The translations under genes were made by a program, and so were the position numbers. A DNA stretch of 64,000 bases. It comes from Malania oleifera (lineage: Eukaryota > Streptophyta > Magnoliopsida > Santalales > Ximeniaceae). Shown here one piece after another: positions 34,960 to 47,442 of this stretch; within the stretch, counting starts at the first letter, position 1; each line of letters opens with the position of its first letter. The notes beneath the pieces were generated by a model. That model made no database searches and was not told the origin of the DNA. It saw only the letters and a program-made list of their open reading frames with translations. The DNA lies in the NCBI RefSeq assembly GCF_029873635.1, contig NC_080428.1, positions 66,309,101 through 66,373,100 on the forward strand, in the 5' to 3' direction.

Positions 34960-37470
34960 AGATATGGATAATATTGCATAAGAGATACCAATGTCTAAAA
35001 AGACATTCATAGAAGTTGATTTGAACGGTCGCATTAAAAAGGATAATATAGGATATGAGAGGAAATATGGAGGCCATGGATATGGAGATAAAAATGAGAC
35101 TGATAATACAATATTAGAATTTGTCATGTCTTACAATTTGGTTTTATTGAATAATTGCTTTATAAAATGAGAACACTTAATAATCTTTAAGAGTGGATAT
35201 TATAAAAGTCAAGTAGATTTCTTTTTAACTGAGAACAGGAATAGTCTATCTCGTAAGGATTGTAAAGTTTTTCCAGGTGAAAATTTGGCTATGCAACATA
35301 GAGTCTTAGCATTGGATATACATATTAAAAATTGGAAGAGGAGTAGCATAAATCAACGCAATAGAACTAGATGGTGGAACTTTAATGGTCAATGGAGATA
35401 ATATAGTAAAATTTAAAGATAAAATGAACAAAGAGTGTGATTGGATATTAGGGGATAAGGTTGACGCAAATACTGTTTGGAATAAAATGGAAAATTCTAT
35501 CGTAAAGATAGCAAAAGAGGTTTTACGTGAGTCCAAAGGAAGATATTCGAGTAGTAAATAAAGTTGGTGGCGGAATCAAGAAGTCCAAAAAATTGTTAAG
35601 ACAAAAAGAAATTAGTATAAAATATGGCAAATTGTAGAAATATAAAAAAACTTGAAAAATATAAAAAGCAAAAAAAATACAAAAATGACTATTAGTGAAA
35701 CTAAACATAGAGCGTATGATACTTTATATACTAAACTAGATACAAAAGAAGGAGAAAAAGACATTTTAACTTGTTAGAATTAGAGAAAGAAAATGCATAG
35801 ATTTAGGTGATGTAAAATGTATAAATGACGAGAATGAAAATATCTTAATTAGAGAAGAAGACATAAAAGAGAGGTGACGAAGATACTTTGATAAGTTGTT
35901 TAATGAAAACAAAAATGAAAGATTAAACTTGAAAGAGACAAATGAGGAGAAGATTAAAAATAGGAGATTTATTCGCAAAATTAGAGTCCTTAAAAGTAGA
36001 GATAGCATTAAGAAAGATGAAAAGTGGGAAATCCATAGGACCACATAAAATATCAATTTAAGTTTGGAAATGTTTAGGGGATAAAGGAATTATTTGGTTA
36101 ACAAATCTATTCAACACTATAATAAAAACTAAGAAAATGTCAAAAGAATGGAGGAAAATTACTTTAGTACCTTTGTACAAAAACAAAGTTGATATTCAAA
36201 ATTGTAGTAACTATCATGGAATTAAGATTATGAGTCATAAAATGAAATTATGGGAGAGGATAATTGAACATAAAATAAGATTAGAAACAAAGATTTCTAA
36301 AAATCAATTTGGTTTTATGTCTGCGAGATTAACAGCGAAAACTATTTATCTTTTAAGAAATTTAATGGAAAAGTTTAGGAAAAAGAAGAGGGATTTGCAT
36401 ATAGTTTTTATTGACCCAAAGAAAGCTTATGATAGAGTACCTAGGGAAGTTCTTTGATAGGTCTTAGAAAAGAAGGGAGTGTGCAGTAGATATACAGAGG
36501 TCATTAAGGATATGTATAATAGAGTAGCGGCTAGCATTAGGGGGAGAATCTAGAGATTTTCCAATCATAGTAAGTGTACATGAAGGTTCTACTTTGAGTC
36601 CTTATTTTTTACTTTAGTAATTGATGACTAACTAAAAAAATCCAAAATGAAATTCCTTGACGTATGTTGTTTGTAAATAATATTGTGTTAATTGATGATC
36701 GTAGGAGCGGAGTGGAGCCTAAACTAGAACTTTGGAGAGCCACATTAGGGTCTAAAGGGTTTAGGATAAGTAAATATTAGATAGAATATATGAAATATAA
36801 TTTCAATAATGTAAGGAGTAGAAATAGAGAGAAAATTAGACTTGATAATCAAAAGATTAATAGTACTGATAGATTTAGATATCTTAAATCTATTATGCAA
36901 GCTAAAGGGGAAATTGAAGAATATGTAGTATATAGAATTAAAACTGGTCGGGTAAAATGGAGGAGTGTGCCACGTGTATTTTGTGATCAAAGAATACCCT
37001 TAAAAATAAAAGCAAGTTTTATAAGACAACTATAAGGTCAGCTATGTTTTATGGTTCAGAATGTTGATCAACTAAGAAACAACATATACAAAAGATAAAA
37101 GTTGTTGAGATGCGAATATTAAGGCGGATGAGTGGTTTAACATTAAAAAATAAAGTAAGAAATGAGCATATACGCAATAATTTAGACACACCGAATGAAA
37201 ACAAGATAAGGGTGAGCGACTTAGATGGTTTGGGCATTTGAAACGTAGACCTAGTAGATCACCTGTAAGGAGGAGTGAGTTAGTTATTGTTTCTAACATG
37301 AAAAGAGGTAGGTGTAGGCCTAAAATAACTTGGAATGAGGTAGTGAGGAATTAACAACCCTTAATATAATAAAGGAAAACACTTTTGAACAGGTGAATTG
37401 GCGAAAAAAGAATTCATGTAGCCAACCCCGCCTAGTGGGACTTCAGGCTTGTTGTTTTGGTCGTTGTGGT
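34960..37470 (+). mobile_element. RTE-clade LINE, endonuclease C-terminus to 3' end
   Basis: The longest RTE copy here. It starts inside the endonuclease: FIEVDLNGRIKKDNIGYE, GYGDKNETDNTILEF, FKSGYYKSQVDFFLT and AMQHRVLALDI. Then follow the linker (KLDTK-type segment near 35745), reverse transcriptase (36137-36457: MSKEWRKITLVPLYKNK, YDRVPREVL), a decayed catalytic box FVNN at about 36665, and the C-terminal YGSECW / LRWFGHL type region. It ends near 37470 with CCCGCCTAGTGGGACTT and GTTG-rich sequence. Stops and frameshifts occur throughout. Confidence 0.85.
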
Positions 37471-37529
37471 TCTTTTTTTCTTTTCTTTTCTTTCTTTTCC
37501 TTTCTTTTATTTTTCTTCTCTTACTTTCT

Positions 37530-37580
<51 letters not shown>
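37471..37580 (+). repeat. Polypyrimidine tract with CT microsatellite
   Basis: TTTCTTTTC-type sequence followed by an almost pure CT repeat at about 37533-37580, directly after the RTE 3' end. It could be an RTE tail expansion or pre-existing sequence. Confidence 0.85.
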
Positions 37581-37582
<2 letters not shown>

Positions 37583-37989
37583 GTTCTCTAGCACAGAACC
37601 CTAGGGTTCTTTGCCCTCTCTCTCTTTCTACCACCACCATGGCCACCATCGCTGTTGGAACATCTCTAGCGACCCTCCTTGCTACCAGCATCTCCCCAAG
37701 CTATGAAGGTCTCAAGTTAGCCCTCACCTAGGTTTGTCCTCCCCTCTTTTTTTCCCTTCTCTCAGTAACTTTAGCCTTTTTCTCTCTTTCTTTCAGCTCC
37801 TCTTTCTGACCCCCTTATTCTTCATTTTCTTTTACAGCCAAACACCCAACCCAAACCACTCTTCCTTTTTTCAACAAAAGAGTGAATTGAATCCTAGTAT
37901 TCTTTGTGTTATCTCCCCTTTTATTTTCCATTTTCTTTTCTTTTTGTTTTCTCACCAAACAAATAGGTTGGGGTTCAGGCTAGGGTTTG
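37581..37989 (+). other. Pyrimidine-rich sequence, no gene recognised
   Basis: CT- and T-rich DNA. An ATG at 37639 opens a 30-codon frame (MATIAVGTSLATLLATSI...) that stops quickly. It has no supporting features. Confidence 0.35.
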
Positions 37990-39080
37990 ATTAGTGGTTC
38001 AGGTCAAGTCTAAATAGATACGGGTAGGTTTAACTTAGGTTCTGGTTAGATTTGTTTAACACAAGTTCAAGTAGGCTGACTAGGGTGTTCTAGGTTGGGT
38101 TGACTCAGTTTCTAGGTTGGGTTTGATCGAGTTATCGGTTTGGGTTGACTAGGTAGTTAGGTTGGTTTTGTTAGGAATATACGAACAAATTCCCGAAACC
38201 TGTGAGAAACAAATAGAGAAAGAATAACGCCAAAGAAAAATTCAATCACACGCACAAGACAATATTTACGTGGTTCGGCAATTTTGCCTACGTCCACGGA
38301 GTTGCAGGAATTTCAATATTATCAGGAAGAAAGCACAGAGAGTGTGGCGATACAATTCTCTCGCTCTCGTTCTCTCTCGCGGATACAACCACTAAAAACC
38401 CTAATCACCCGAAAGCACCCTTTTATATGTTGCGCCTAGGGTTCCGTTCCGAATGGGCTCCAAAAATTTTCCCCGGGGGCGTTGCCCCCGGACCCCCACG
38501 AGTACAGCTTGTACCGCTTAGTCCATGAGCACTGCGACCTTCGCTCCATGGACTAAGCCTTAGGATAGAAATCTCTAATTAAATAGAGGTCGGGTCGTCA
38601 TCCAAATCAAAACATAACTAGGCTCCACAAAAGCCCAACAGGTTTTACTTGGCTTCGGGTCTGTTAACGTAGGTAGTCGAGTAGAGTTGACTTGAGTTTG
38701 GATCAGTTTGACTTGGGCTTTTGGGTCAATTTGGTTGGGTTGTTTGACTAGGTTTTTAGGTAGGGTTGACCGGGTTTTCGAGTCTAGTTTAACTTAGGCT
38801 TGGGTCAGGTTTGTTTGACTTGGGTCTAGGTCTATAACCCAGGTATTTAGGTAGGGTTGACTCAGGTTTGGATCTGTTGACCCAGGTATTCGGTACGGGT
38901 TGACTTGGGTCTAGGTTAGTCGACCCGGGTTGTTCGGTTTGGTTGACGTAGGCTTTTGGGTAGGTTGACTTAGGTTTGGGTTTGTTGACTTGGGTATTTG
39001 GGTAGGTTTGACTAGGATCGGGTTCGGTTTGACTCAGCTCTCTAGTCTAGTTTATTTGGTTCAAGTTGTTGGGCTCAATT
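37990..39080 (+). repeat. Degenerate GT-rich tandem repeat
   Basis: Variants of GGTTGACTTGGGT and GGGTTTGTTGACC recur dozens of times on either side of a solo LTR, with irregular spacing of roughly 20-35 bases. Similar phrases on the other strand occur at about 34380-34450 and 50600-50830, so the motif may belong to a dispersed LTR family rather than a local satellite. Confidence 0.65.
38169..38640 (-). mobile_element. Solo LTR, 472 bp, target duplication GGTTT
   Basis: Starts TGTTAGGAAT, ends AAGCCCAACA, flanked by GGTTT at 38164-38168 and 38641-38645. On the minus strand ATATAAAAGG (38419-38428) is a good TATA box. Upstream of it in that orientation lie two strong hairpins: CCGGGGGC-GTT-GCCCCCGG (38473-38491) and the perfect 12-bp arms GCTTAGTCCATG / CATGGACTAAGC (38516-38527, 38547-38558). 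No internal element remains, so LTR-LTR recombination probably removed it. Confidence 0.85.
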
Positions 39081-40479
39081 GGTTGGGTTTCAGAGATTTG
39101 ATGGCTTAACTCAGATGCTTGGTTCAGGCTGGTTTCCGGGTTTGGGCAAAAAGGGCCCATGGACTCAAGTTTGGGTAGTTGCTGCAATTTGTTCAATAAT
39201 TGATGTTTATCACGAAATCACAACCAAAGAGTTCAACATGAACACATTTATATATTTGACTATGTGAATTTGAAAGATGCAAGCAATTTACATTCAATTA
39301 ATCAACCCGGGTTGTGCTCTACTTTAATCACACAACCAATCACTCTCTCAACCAATTAAAAGAACCGACAAAAATTAAAGCATTCAGTTGACCATTAGAT
39401 TAACCTCCAAAACAGACAGGTTCTAGGAGATAAAAATTTTACCTTAGGTCTTCAACTCCTCCCTCTTTAATACCTCCTTCAACTGAGCACTCTAATCCTT
39501 TCGCTTGGTAATTCCTTTTGAATTTCGTCTTCCCTCTCTGCAAATCAGCCAAGTTTCTTGTCTATAGCTATTCTTATCTTCATAGACTCTGCTCTAGTCC
39601 TCCTCCTAGGTTCCTCCCCTCTGCATCATTCTCTCCACTACCTCTATTCTCTGGTCATGAGTTTCAGCAATGCTCACGAGGATTTCCCTCCTAGCTCTCT
39701 ATTTTTTTTCACTCTCTCTTCTTGCTGCTCGAGTAACTCTCAATTTTTCAATGCCCACCACTTCTTGCTGTCTCCCTATTTTCTCTACTTAGGATTGGAA
39801 TTCGGGGGAGGGGGTGGGCTGACTGAGTCATCGGAAAAGTAGTTGTGGGTCTTTCGGATGGTACAGCAGAGAATCATGCATCTCAAGATACCTACAATAA
39901 TTTTATAAATAATATATTTATTTACAACACACTCCTTAGTAGATGAAGATGTTGCCTTCCCGCACATGACATAAATATCCACTGCATTCTCTTCTTGTTT
40001 TTGTAAATGAAAATTCTGATTTTTGATGAGAGGGTGTTGAGATGTTAATAATGCACTACTTTGCTACATGTTATTTGCTACTTAAAATAAATTGAAATAA
40101 AATTTTATTATTAAACTTTTACATATTATTTATAAAAATAATTATTTAATTTTATTGCTATCCTATTTTATTTTGTGAATTAAATTAGTGGAGTCATGTG
40201 AGTCCATAAAATACAAATGAACTTGTGAATATATGTTGACTCCACGCTATCATATTTCACCGACTACTAGTTAGTATTACCATTTTAAATGATATTGGCC
40301 TAGTAGAGTGCTGCCCCTTGCTTAAAATCTCTTCCAAGTGAGTTGCACTAAAAGGCTTAAGTGACTGGTAGCGTAAACTCCAACATTGGATTTATTTGAA
40401 AGCAACCAAGAGTAAAGTTTAATCAATCAAATCTTATATGTCATTTGAAAAAATTACTCAATAAATGCATACCATGGTT
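39081..40479. other. No gene recognised
   Basis: Includes a pyrimidine-rich part (39440-39790) with a 94-codon frame of low-complexity Ser/Leu/Phe composition, and AT-rich sequence after 40000. Nothing supports coding. Confidence 0.4.
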
Positions 40480-41073
40480 TTAAAAACTAGATCGGTGATT
40501 TCCCGATGAAGTCATTATGTTGGTCGAATTGGTTAATCCCATGGGTCTATACGGCAGGTAAATCAGTTATACTTGAATCTTATGTTTGGAGAGACTTCTG
40601 GTTTGAATAAGGTGTTATATAAAATTATATTAAAATTTGTTCAAATTTATCAAAATTTATATTTAGTATTCAAAATATATGCTCTCAAAAGCAACTGAAC
40701 TACATTTGTACTAGTTGTAAATAGAAAGATTGACCGACAAATATAACATCTCGCAAAAATTAGTTTTAAGTAAACAAATTATTTTTGCAATTCAAGTCAG
40801 CATACTTAAATCTTAAGTTTGGAGACTTTGAATTTGAATTCACATTGGATTTGAATAAAATGTTATATAAACTTGTATTAAAATTTGTTTAGATCTTTTT
40901 TAAATTTAAATTTAAGATTTAAAATTTATACTCTCAAAAGTAGATAAACTACTTTTGTACTAATTCTAAATAGAAATACCAACCAACAAGTGTTACATCT
41001 TACAAAAATTAGTTTAATGTATATGTTTTTATCCTCTTTAACTATATTGCTGATTGACTAGTGAAGCCATTAT
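40480..41073 (+). repeat. Left part of an old dispersed repeat with ~250-bp subunits
   Basis: Contains two related subunits beginning near CTTGAATCTTATGTTTGGAG (about 40574) and CTTAAATCTTAAGTTTGGAG (about 40806). Each includes GTTATATAAA, CTCTCAAAAG and a GTACTA-TAAATAGAAA segment. The right part is at 51525-52690. The two parts were separated by the LTR insertion at 41074. Confidence 0.7.
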
Positions 41074-41724
41074 TGTAGACACCCTATTTTGTCTGAAGTT
41101 TGTATAACACAAATGAGTAAAAGTCCCTTAATACAATAAATGAGAAAATACATTAAAAAAAATACAAGGAATGAAATAAAATTAAAAAAATAGAAAAGGA
41201 AAAAATGAAATAAAAAGGTAGATCAGATTCTCCATGCTTGCACCTGCACACACACACAAAAGAATGTCAATTAGGAAATTAGGATAAAAGCTAATTGATT
41301 TTTTCAATGTGATTGAACAGTTTAAAATTGATTAATCAAAACTAATTGATTAATCAATTTGATTAATCAATTAGTTTTGAGTCTGGTTGATCAATTTAAA
41401 ATTGATTGATCGATAAAATTTAATCTACTTGCTTCCCTCATACCTATAAATAGAAGATTTCAGAAAGGAAGAATGACACACATGGAGATAGAAACATAGA
41501 GAGTAAATTGTTTATCGAGAGTTTTTGAAGGAATTGAGTTTGTAGCAGCAAGGTTAAAGGAAGGGTGGTTCGAAGGGCAAGAGCAGCAGTAAAGAATTAA
41601 AGGGGCTCAGACAAAGGAAGATGAAGTTACAAGGTCATAATTCAAAGAGTCATACGTAAGTGCTAGTTAATTTTGCATTAGTTTTATTTCATTAGCTAGC
41701 AAAATGCTAAATTTTGAGCTCAGG

Positions 41725-41847
41725 TGTAATGCCCTGAACCCACCAAGTGGGGCCTGAAGGTTACGTGTTCCAAACACCTGTTTCTGATACCGTACACCAC
41801 AATCATGTAGCGAAATTAAAATAAATAGCCTCAATTTAAATACAAGA

Positions 41848-41894
<47 letters not shown>

Positions 41895-44124
41895 GAAAAA
41901 AACTAGAACCATATGTTTATATTACATTCCAGTATTTATAAACATAAACTACACATAAACTGTTCATATAGTCGTCCCAAAGTTTACAAAAATAAAATAC
42001 TACCCTGCCTGGAGCTCTAAGCTCGATCTCCTGATGGACCTGAAAATATAATCATCCACTAGGGTGAGACACATCTCAGTAAGGAAGAATAAACCATAGC
42101 AGTGTGTGGCAGGGAGTTTAAATAAATACATAATATATATTCATTTGTGTTTCACTATCCACAACAGCTGAGAAAACGCATCATTAATAACAATACTGTC
42201 ATCTCAAATCATACACACATTTATAAATATTTTTACTAATAAAACTCAAGAATAGGGAAGATTACCCACCCATACAAGTAGTTTCCCTCTGCTTTAATAA
42301 TAATATCAGGGCACTCACCTTACTCAGTAAGCCATTCGGACTATGTATATGGGCAAAGTTTCTAAGAATAAGGAAGATTACCCGCCTATACAAGTAGCTT
42401 CCCTCTGCTCTGGTACGAAACTGAAAATTACCAGTGCACTTGCCTTTCTTAGAAAGCTTTTGGCAGTAAGTTTACTTTGCCATAAATACACATATAATTA
42501 AATTAACATACCATTTATCTTATCAAACCACATTCCACACAAACTATCCACACAGGAGAACACTATCCACATAGGACTCTCATTCATACAAAACGCATAG
42601 TCCACACAGGACTCTCCACACAGAACTCACACCCACACAAGATACACGATCCACACAAGATTGGTCCCCACAAAACTCACACCTACACAGGATACAAGGT
42701 CCACACAGGACTGGTCCCCACAGGACTCCCACCCACATAGGATACACGGTCCACACAAGACTGGTCCCCACAGGACTCACACCCACACAGGATACACCGT
42801 CTACACAGGACTAATATCTTCACAGAATACAAGGTCCACACAGGACTAACATCTTCACAAAATACACGGTCCACACAGGCACCTCTAACCACTAGTACCA
42901 ATCCCCATGACCTACCTGTAGTACATCAGTAGAACAACCTCCTTGACCTACCAATGCTCTACTCCAGTATGTAATGACAATATACAAACTCCTCCGGCCT
43001 ACCAACGTATATCGTGATTATATCCAGGCAATATAATGAACTCCTTATACCTGCCAACGTTATATTGTGATACACACGAATAACCACACAAAATGACTCA
43101 TATACGCACATCACATTATTTATCACGCAGCAATCTCAAGCAACCAATATTCACAACCAAATCTTTATTCACAAATAAACTGTACTCACAACTAGCCACA
43201 TTCCAATAGTATATTTCATCATTCGATACTCACAACAGCCAATTAAAATTATGAAAGGCGTATTCGTGCCACACAATTTATTTTCCATATATATATATAT
43301 AACAAAAGTCAATATTTTTCCAAATGCCTAACTTTTTAGATAAATCATACCTAAATATAAATATTTTTGAATACTTAAATTAACCAGTTTAAAATTAATA
43401 AAACCTACTATAATTAATTCCCTTTACTTTGTTTCCTAAATTACGCCCACGAAACCCCATAACGTCGTCTGTAGCACTCACCCGAACCCTAATTCAAAAA
43501 CCCGAGTTTATTAACCTAAACTTCAATAAAATGTTATTTTATCATTCCCTAGGCCCTATATACTCCATATTAATAATAAAACTTAAAAATACCCTACTTA
43601 CCCTGATTTTGGGATGGTGCCCCAAAACTCCAAACTAAAATTTCGCTCTGCCTAAGTTGTAGAGAATCTTCCCATGAATCTCGTGGTGGTGCCTGATTGT
43701 TAATCCAGGTTGGATTGGGCCCGAAATCAAATAAAAAAGGTGAGGAAACCCTAGGGTAGAGAGAGAAAATCATGAGGAGATAGAAAATATCGCTTAGAAT
43801 GAAAGCAAACCTTTTTATAAGTAGGGCTTCGTCGACGAGACACGTGGATTCTTTGATAAGCCCAAGAAGACCGTTCGTCGATGAAGCCGAGAGTTCATCG
43901 AAAAAATTCAGAAATATCTGAAACCTCTCTTGGTAAATCTTCGTCAACGAGACACGCATACTCGTTGACGAGAACCAGAAGGACGTTCGTCGATGAGTAG
44001 AACTACTTCGTCGACGAGTCCCTGCTTGATGCCCTTTTCAAATTTTCTTTTCCTTTTTTTTATTCTCCCTTTTTCCTTTATTCATTTTCATTTTTTTTTC
44101 ATTTTCCAGATTCGGGTTACTACA
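41725..44124 (-). repeat. 3' LTR of the gypsy element
   Basis: About 2,400 bp, read on the minus strand from TGTAGTAACCCG (44124) to GGGCATTACA (41725). It contains a TA microsatellite (41853-41891), two tandem ~120-bp units around GGAAGATTACC (42255-42470), a minisatellite (42545-42895), and near 43829-44024 a cluster of TCGTCGACGA-type palindromes. The likely TATA box (TTATAAAAAGG, minus strand, 43811-43821) lies just downstream of that cluster. Confidence 0.88.
42545..42895 (+). repeat. Minisatellite inside the gypsy 3' LTR
   Basis: Imperfect units of CCACACAGGACT plus GGTCCCCACAGGACTCAC and ACCCACACAGGATACACGG alternate over about 350 bp. The same array is at 48960-49312 in the other LTR. 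It creates long Cys/Trp-rich open frames on the minus strand that are not genes. Confidence 0.85.
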
Positions 44125-44140
44125 TTCTTCCCCCTTTACA
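44125..44140 (-). promoter_or_regulatory. Polypurine tract of the gypsy element
   Basis: On the minus strand TGTAAAGGGGGAAGAA directly precedes the 3' LTR, and AGGACAAAATTT lies upstream. This arrangement is the hallmark of Tekay/Del-type gypsy elements. Confidence 0.88.
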
Positions 44141-44299
44141 AAATTTTGTCCTTGAAATTCGTTAATGCATCATTTTTCATAACTTAAAAACTAACTAACC
44201 ACATTCACAATGTTCAATCAATTCTAACACCCAAATCATCGAATCACTTAAAATCAAACAAAATTATCCTTATTCAAACATAAACATATTACCTGCACC

Positions 44300-45369
44300 T
44301 CTAGCATTGCCCCCCCTCAGTTGTACCAAGCATATAAATACACGTCGAGCCGTCACAATCGCGAGGTACCTAGTTGTTTCTCTTATTATGATCTGGAGCG
44401 AGTGCATTTTTCGGTGGAGTACGACAATCATGAGCTATGTGGTCATGCCTGCCACACCTATAGCACACGGTATTCCCACCTTGGCATTCCCCCCCCCCCC
44501 AATGCCTCCGGTTACATCTAGCACAAAGGGGGCGGAATGAATTTTTATGGTAGTCTCGATCGACCCTATCTAACCTTTGACTACCAACATCTCGATCTCC
44601 TCACCAGGAATCCTGTCGGATATCAGTATGTGAGCTGGAAGGTATGGATCTTTTCTTTTTCTGATTCTCTTCTGCTTCACTTTACTATATGCTGGCCTCA
44701 ACTGCCATGGCCCTAGCCACTAGCTCAAAAAAACTCTGAGTCAACAATGCCACCACTTGAGCGCCTATCCCCTACCTCAGTCCTCTCTCAAACATTCGAG
44801 CTTTCAGCGGCTCGTCCGGGATATTATGTGGAGCGAAACAAGATAACTCCACAAATTTGGTTGCATATTGTTGCATGGTCATAGACCCCTAGGTCAAATG
44901 TAAAAACTTCTCTACTTTAGCTTCCCAAGTGGCGGCGGGGAAATACCGGTCAAAGAACCCTTCCTTAAAGCGACTCTAGGTGATGACCATAGGTCTCAAT
45001 CGCTGCTCTTCTATCAACTTCACCGACCTCCACCACCTTTTTGCTTCCCCCACCAACTTGAAGGTGGCATATTGTACCTTTAGCTCCTTAGTATAGTGCA
45101 GAACAGTCAGGAGTTCTTCCATCTCCTGAATCCAATCCTTGGCTATGATCGGATTTGCACCCCCCTACGAAGGCCAACGGACTAGTTCGGGTGAACTGCT
45201 GAAAGGTACAGCCCCTCTCAGCTAGTGGCTGATCCTGCTCTCTCTGAGCTTCCTTCTTAGCCTGACGTGTTATGCTACGCAACACCGCCGAGACATCAAC
45301 GTCATCCTCACTGGAGGTATCCACGTGTATATCTCCCCCAGTATCAACATTCCTCCCCCTAGGATCCAT
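44300..45369 (-). pseudogene. Gypsy gag with CCHC knuckle; ends near the protease junction
   Basis: Starts at the ATG at 45369 with MDPRGRNVDTGG. After a frame change near 45165 it continues with [61 protein letters not shown] and MFERGLR, the retrotransposon gag domain. A zinc knuckle CYRCGRHDHIAHDC follows at about 44470-44430, with a damaged first knuckle (CARCNRRHWG) before it. Homology fades at about 44300. The element then runs directly to its polypurine tract, so the deletion junction lies between 44141 and about 44300. Stops occur at several sites. Confidence 0.85.
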
Positions 45370-45768
45370 CCTGAAGATAGAATAAAAATAAGCTTATAAT
45401 CCCTCATTTATCATAACTGAAACAAGTTTAACATGAAAAATTACTATAACATATAAGTTCTAATCCACAATTCATTCATACCGTCTTACTACAGAATCTT
45501 AACACCAACACAACAATGTGCTCAACTAACCTATCGTTCCAACTTACATGCTCAAATTCCAATCTCTCAACTCAGAAATGAAAACATTAATGGATTTGCC
45601 ATAGTTTTCCAGAAATCATCACCCTCGGAAAAATACAAAAGACCATCAAAGGATCTCCGCCTCCACGTATCCATACAACTATTCCTCCTATCCTACCCAC
45701 TCTTATCCTTATCCTAACTCGAACCTATGATCTAGTATTAATTATCCTTAAAGTATGCAATACCGTTA

Positions 45769-45781
45769 GGCTCTGATACCA
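45769..45781 (-). promoter_or_regulatory. Primer binding site of the gypsy element
   Basis: On the minus strand TGGTATCAGAGCC, complementary to initiator tRNA-Met, two bases after the end of the 5' LTR. Confidence 0.88.
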
Positions 45782-46921
45782 ACCGCAACGCCCCAAACCT
45801 GCCAAGTGGGGCGCGAACGTTACGTGTTCCAAACACCTGTTTCTGATACCATACACCAAAATCATGCAGCAGAATTAAAATAAATAACCTCGATTTAAAT
45901 ACCAAAATCTATCTATATATGTAGTGACCTAGAGAATTATGGTATATAAATAATGGAAGAAGGAGGAAAAAGGAATTAAAAGAATAATTAAATAGGGTCT
46001 TGTCGATGAACAGAGGGGATTCGTCGATGAGAGCACATGAGGGGCTCATTGACGGGGACATGTCTCGTCGACGAGAAGATACCAAGAGGATGTTTTGGCA
46101 ATTCTGAATTTTGTTGACGAGGGGTGAGAGTTCGTCGACGAACTGCCTTCTTGACCTTGTCGACGAGGTGAAGTGGCTCGTCGACAAAAGTCGGTGTATA
46201 AATGGCCCAAATTTCATTTTTTGGCTAAATTTCGACGCACCAAACCCTCTCTCTCTCTCCTCCCTTCATCCCTCCTCCTTTCTCTCTAAGATTTCGAGCC
46301 GGAATCTCGTCGGTTCGATGATCTAAAGCCACCACGACACTCTTGGGGAAGTTCTCTACATATCTGTTGGAATGGATCGTCGGTGGGACTAGCTTGAAAT
46401 TCATCTCAGATTCAAGGTAAGGCTTTTTATTTGAAATGTTGTTCATAGAGAAATACTGAAATTTAGTTATGAGAGATATCGTTTTCAGGGTGTTGAACGG
46501 GGAACCCTGCGAATGTAGGACCAGTATATTTTAGGAGGTTTCTTTTTAGAAATGAGGTAAGGAAATAAACTAGAGCAGTCATTTTTTCATGAAAATTATT
46601 ATTAAATTATTAATAGAATTATGTTCAGGAAAGCATGTAATATTTTTGAATATTATTGAGAAAATGCATATTTGGAAAAATACTGCTATTATACTGAAAT
46701 GTATGTATTAGTATGAAATACTAGAAAATATGATTTTAGAATAGAATGTATGGTTTTATTCAGCATTTTGTGGCATGAATATTATTTTACGTGAAAAGTA
46801 TTATGTTATGGCAATTTTACGAATAAAGTATGCTTTTAGAAATTATGGAATAATGCAGTACATTATGGTTTCAAAATGCATGATAAACAAATTAATTATT
46901 CAAATTGATATGTATGAAATG

Positions 46922-47020
46922 TTCGACGCAAGACCATGATTGATAGTCGGCGCAAGGCCGTGTAATATTTATGATTTCGGCGCAAGGCCGCTGATATGAA
47001 AGAAATTAGTGCAAGGTCGT
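46922..47020 (+). repeat. Short GGCGCAAGGCCG repeat array
   Basis: Four imperfect units of about 30 bases: GACGCAAGACCATG, TCGGCGCAAGGCCGTG, TCGGCGCAAGGCCGCTG and AGTGCAAGGTCG. GC-rich units separated by AT-rich spacers within the nested LTR. Confidence 0.7.
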
Positions 47021-47185
47021 ATGTATGTATGCATGTTATTACAGAAAATGCTATCAATCTATTTATGTTAGACAAGTGTATTATCATGTATTATATGTTA
47101 TCAGAACCCGAATGATAGTTCAATTCAGTTTTAGGAGCACGGCACCGTAGTGATACCCCATGGATGAAAGACTTAAAAGATTAGA

Positions 47186-47442
47186 TGTTACTACCCATAT
47201 CAACAAGGTGCACCTTTCTTTTCGGGAGCTTTCCCATAAAAACTCTACAGTTAAGCGTGCTTCGTTTGGAGCAATCTTGGGATGGGTGATCACCTGGTAA
47301 GTTTTCTCAGGAAGTGTGTAAGTGAGGACAAAACATACTGAAAAGGACACGTGTTGGTTTGTGGGGCTAGTCATTAGTCTAATAAGGCCCGCCCCTTGTT
47401 GTTTGGTCCAGGTGGAGGAGGAGAGACGCAGTGCTCCCTAGC
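47186..47442 (+). mobile_element. Cassandra-like LTR with 5S rRNA-derived sequence
   Basis: Starts TGTTACTACCCATATCAAC. The region from about 47233 to 47305 matches the internal part of plant 5S rRNA: CAGTTAAGCGTGC (A-box region, 47248-47260) and GGATGGGTGATCACCTGG (C box, about 47280-47297). Sequence after it (GGAAGTGTGTAAGTGAGGAC) resembles the downstream part of Cassandra LTRs. Cassandra elements are non-coding terminal-repeat retrotransposons in miniature. The right end is uncertain. The insert is flanked by a perfect 32-bp direct repeat (47119-47150, 47443-47474), not a 5-bp duplication. Confidence 0.75.

Noticed and set aside
37393..37731. 112-codon frame with a Leu/Ser-rich stretch resembling a membrane segment
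   Set aside because: The hydrophobic part is the translated CT microsatellite; the start lies in an RTE tail.
42545..42895. CRISPR-like spaced direct repeats
   Set aside because: Units are imperfect and contiguous, without unique spacers, and the DNA is a plant LTR.
42580..42901. Minus-strand Cys/Trp-rich open frames (also at 48997-49333)
   Set aside because: They arise from the CCACACAGGACT minisatellite in the gypsy LTRs. Both copies read the same because the array is the same, not because a protein is conserved.
47186..47442. Functional 5S rRNA gene
   Set aside because: Only the internal region resembles 5S rRNA, it diverges at many sites, and the flanks match a Cassandra-type LTR and not a 5S array.
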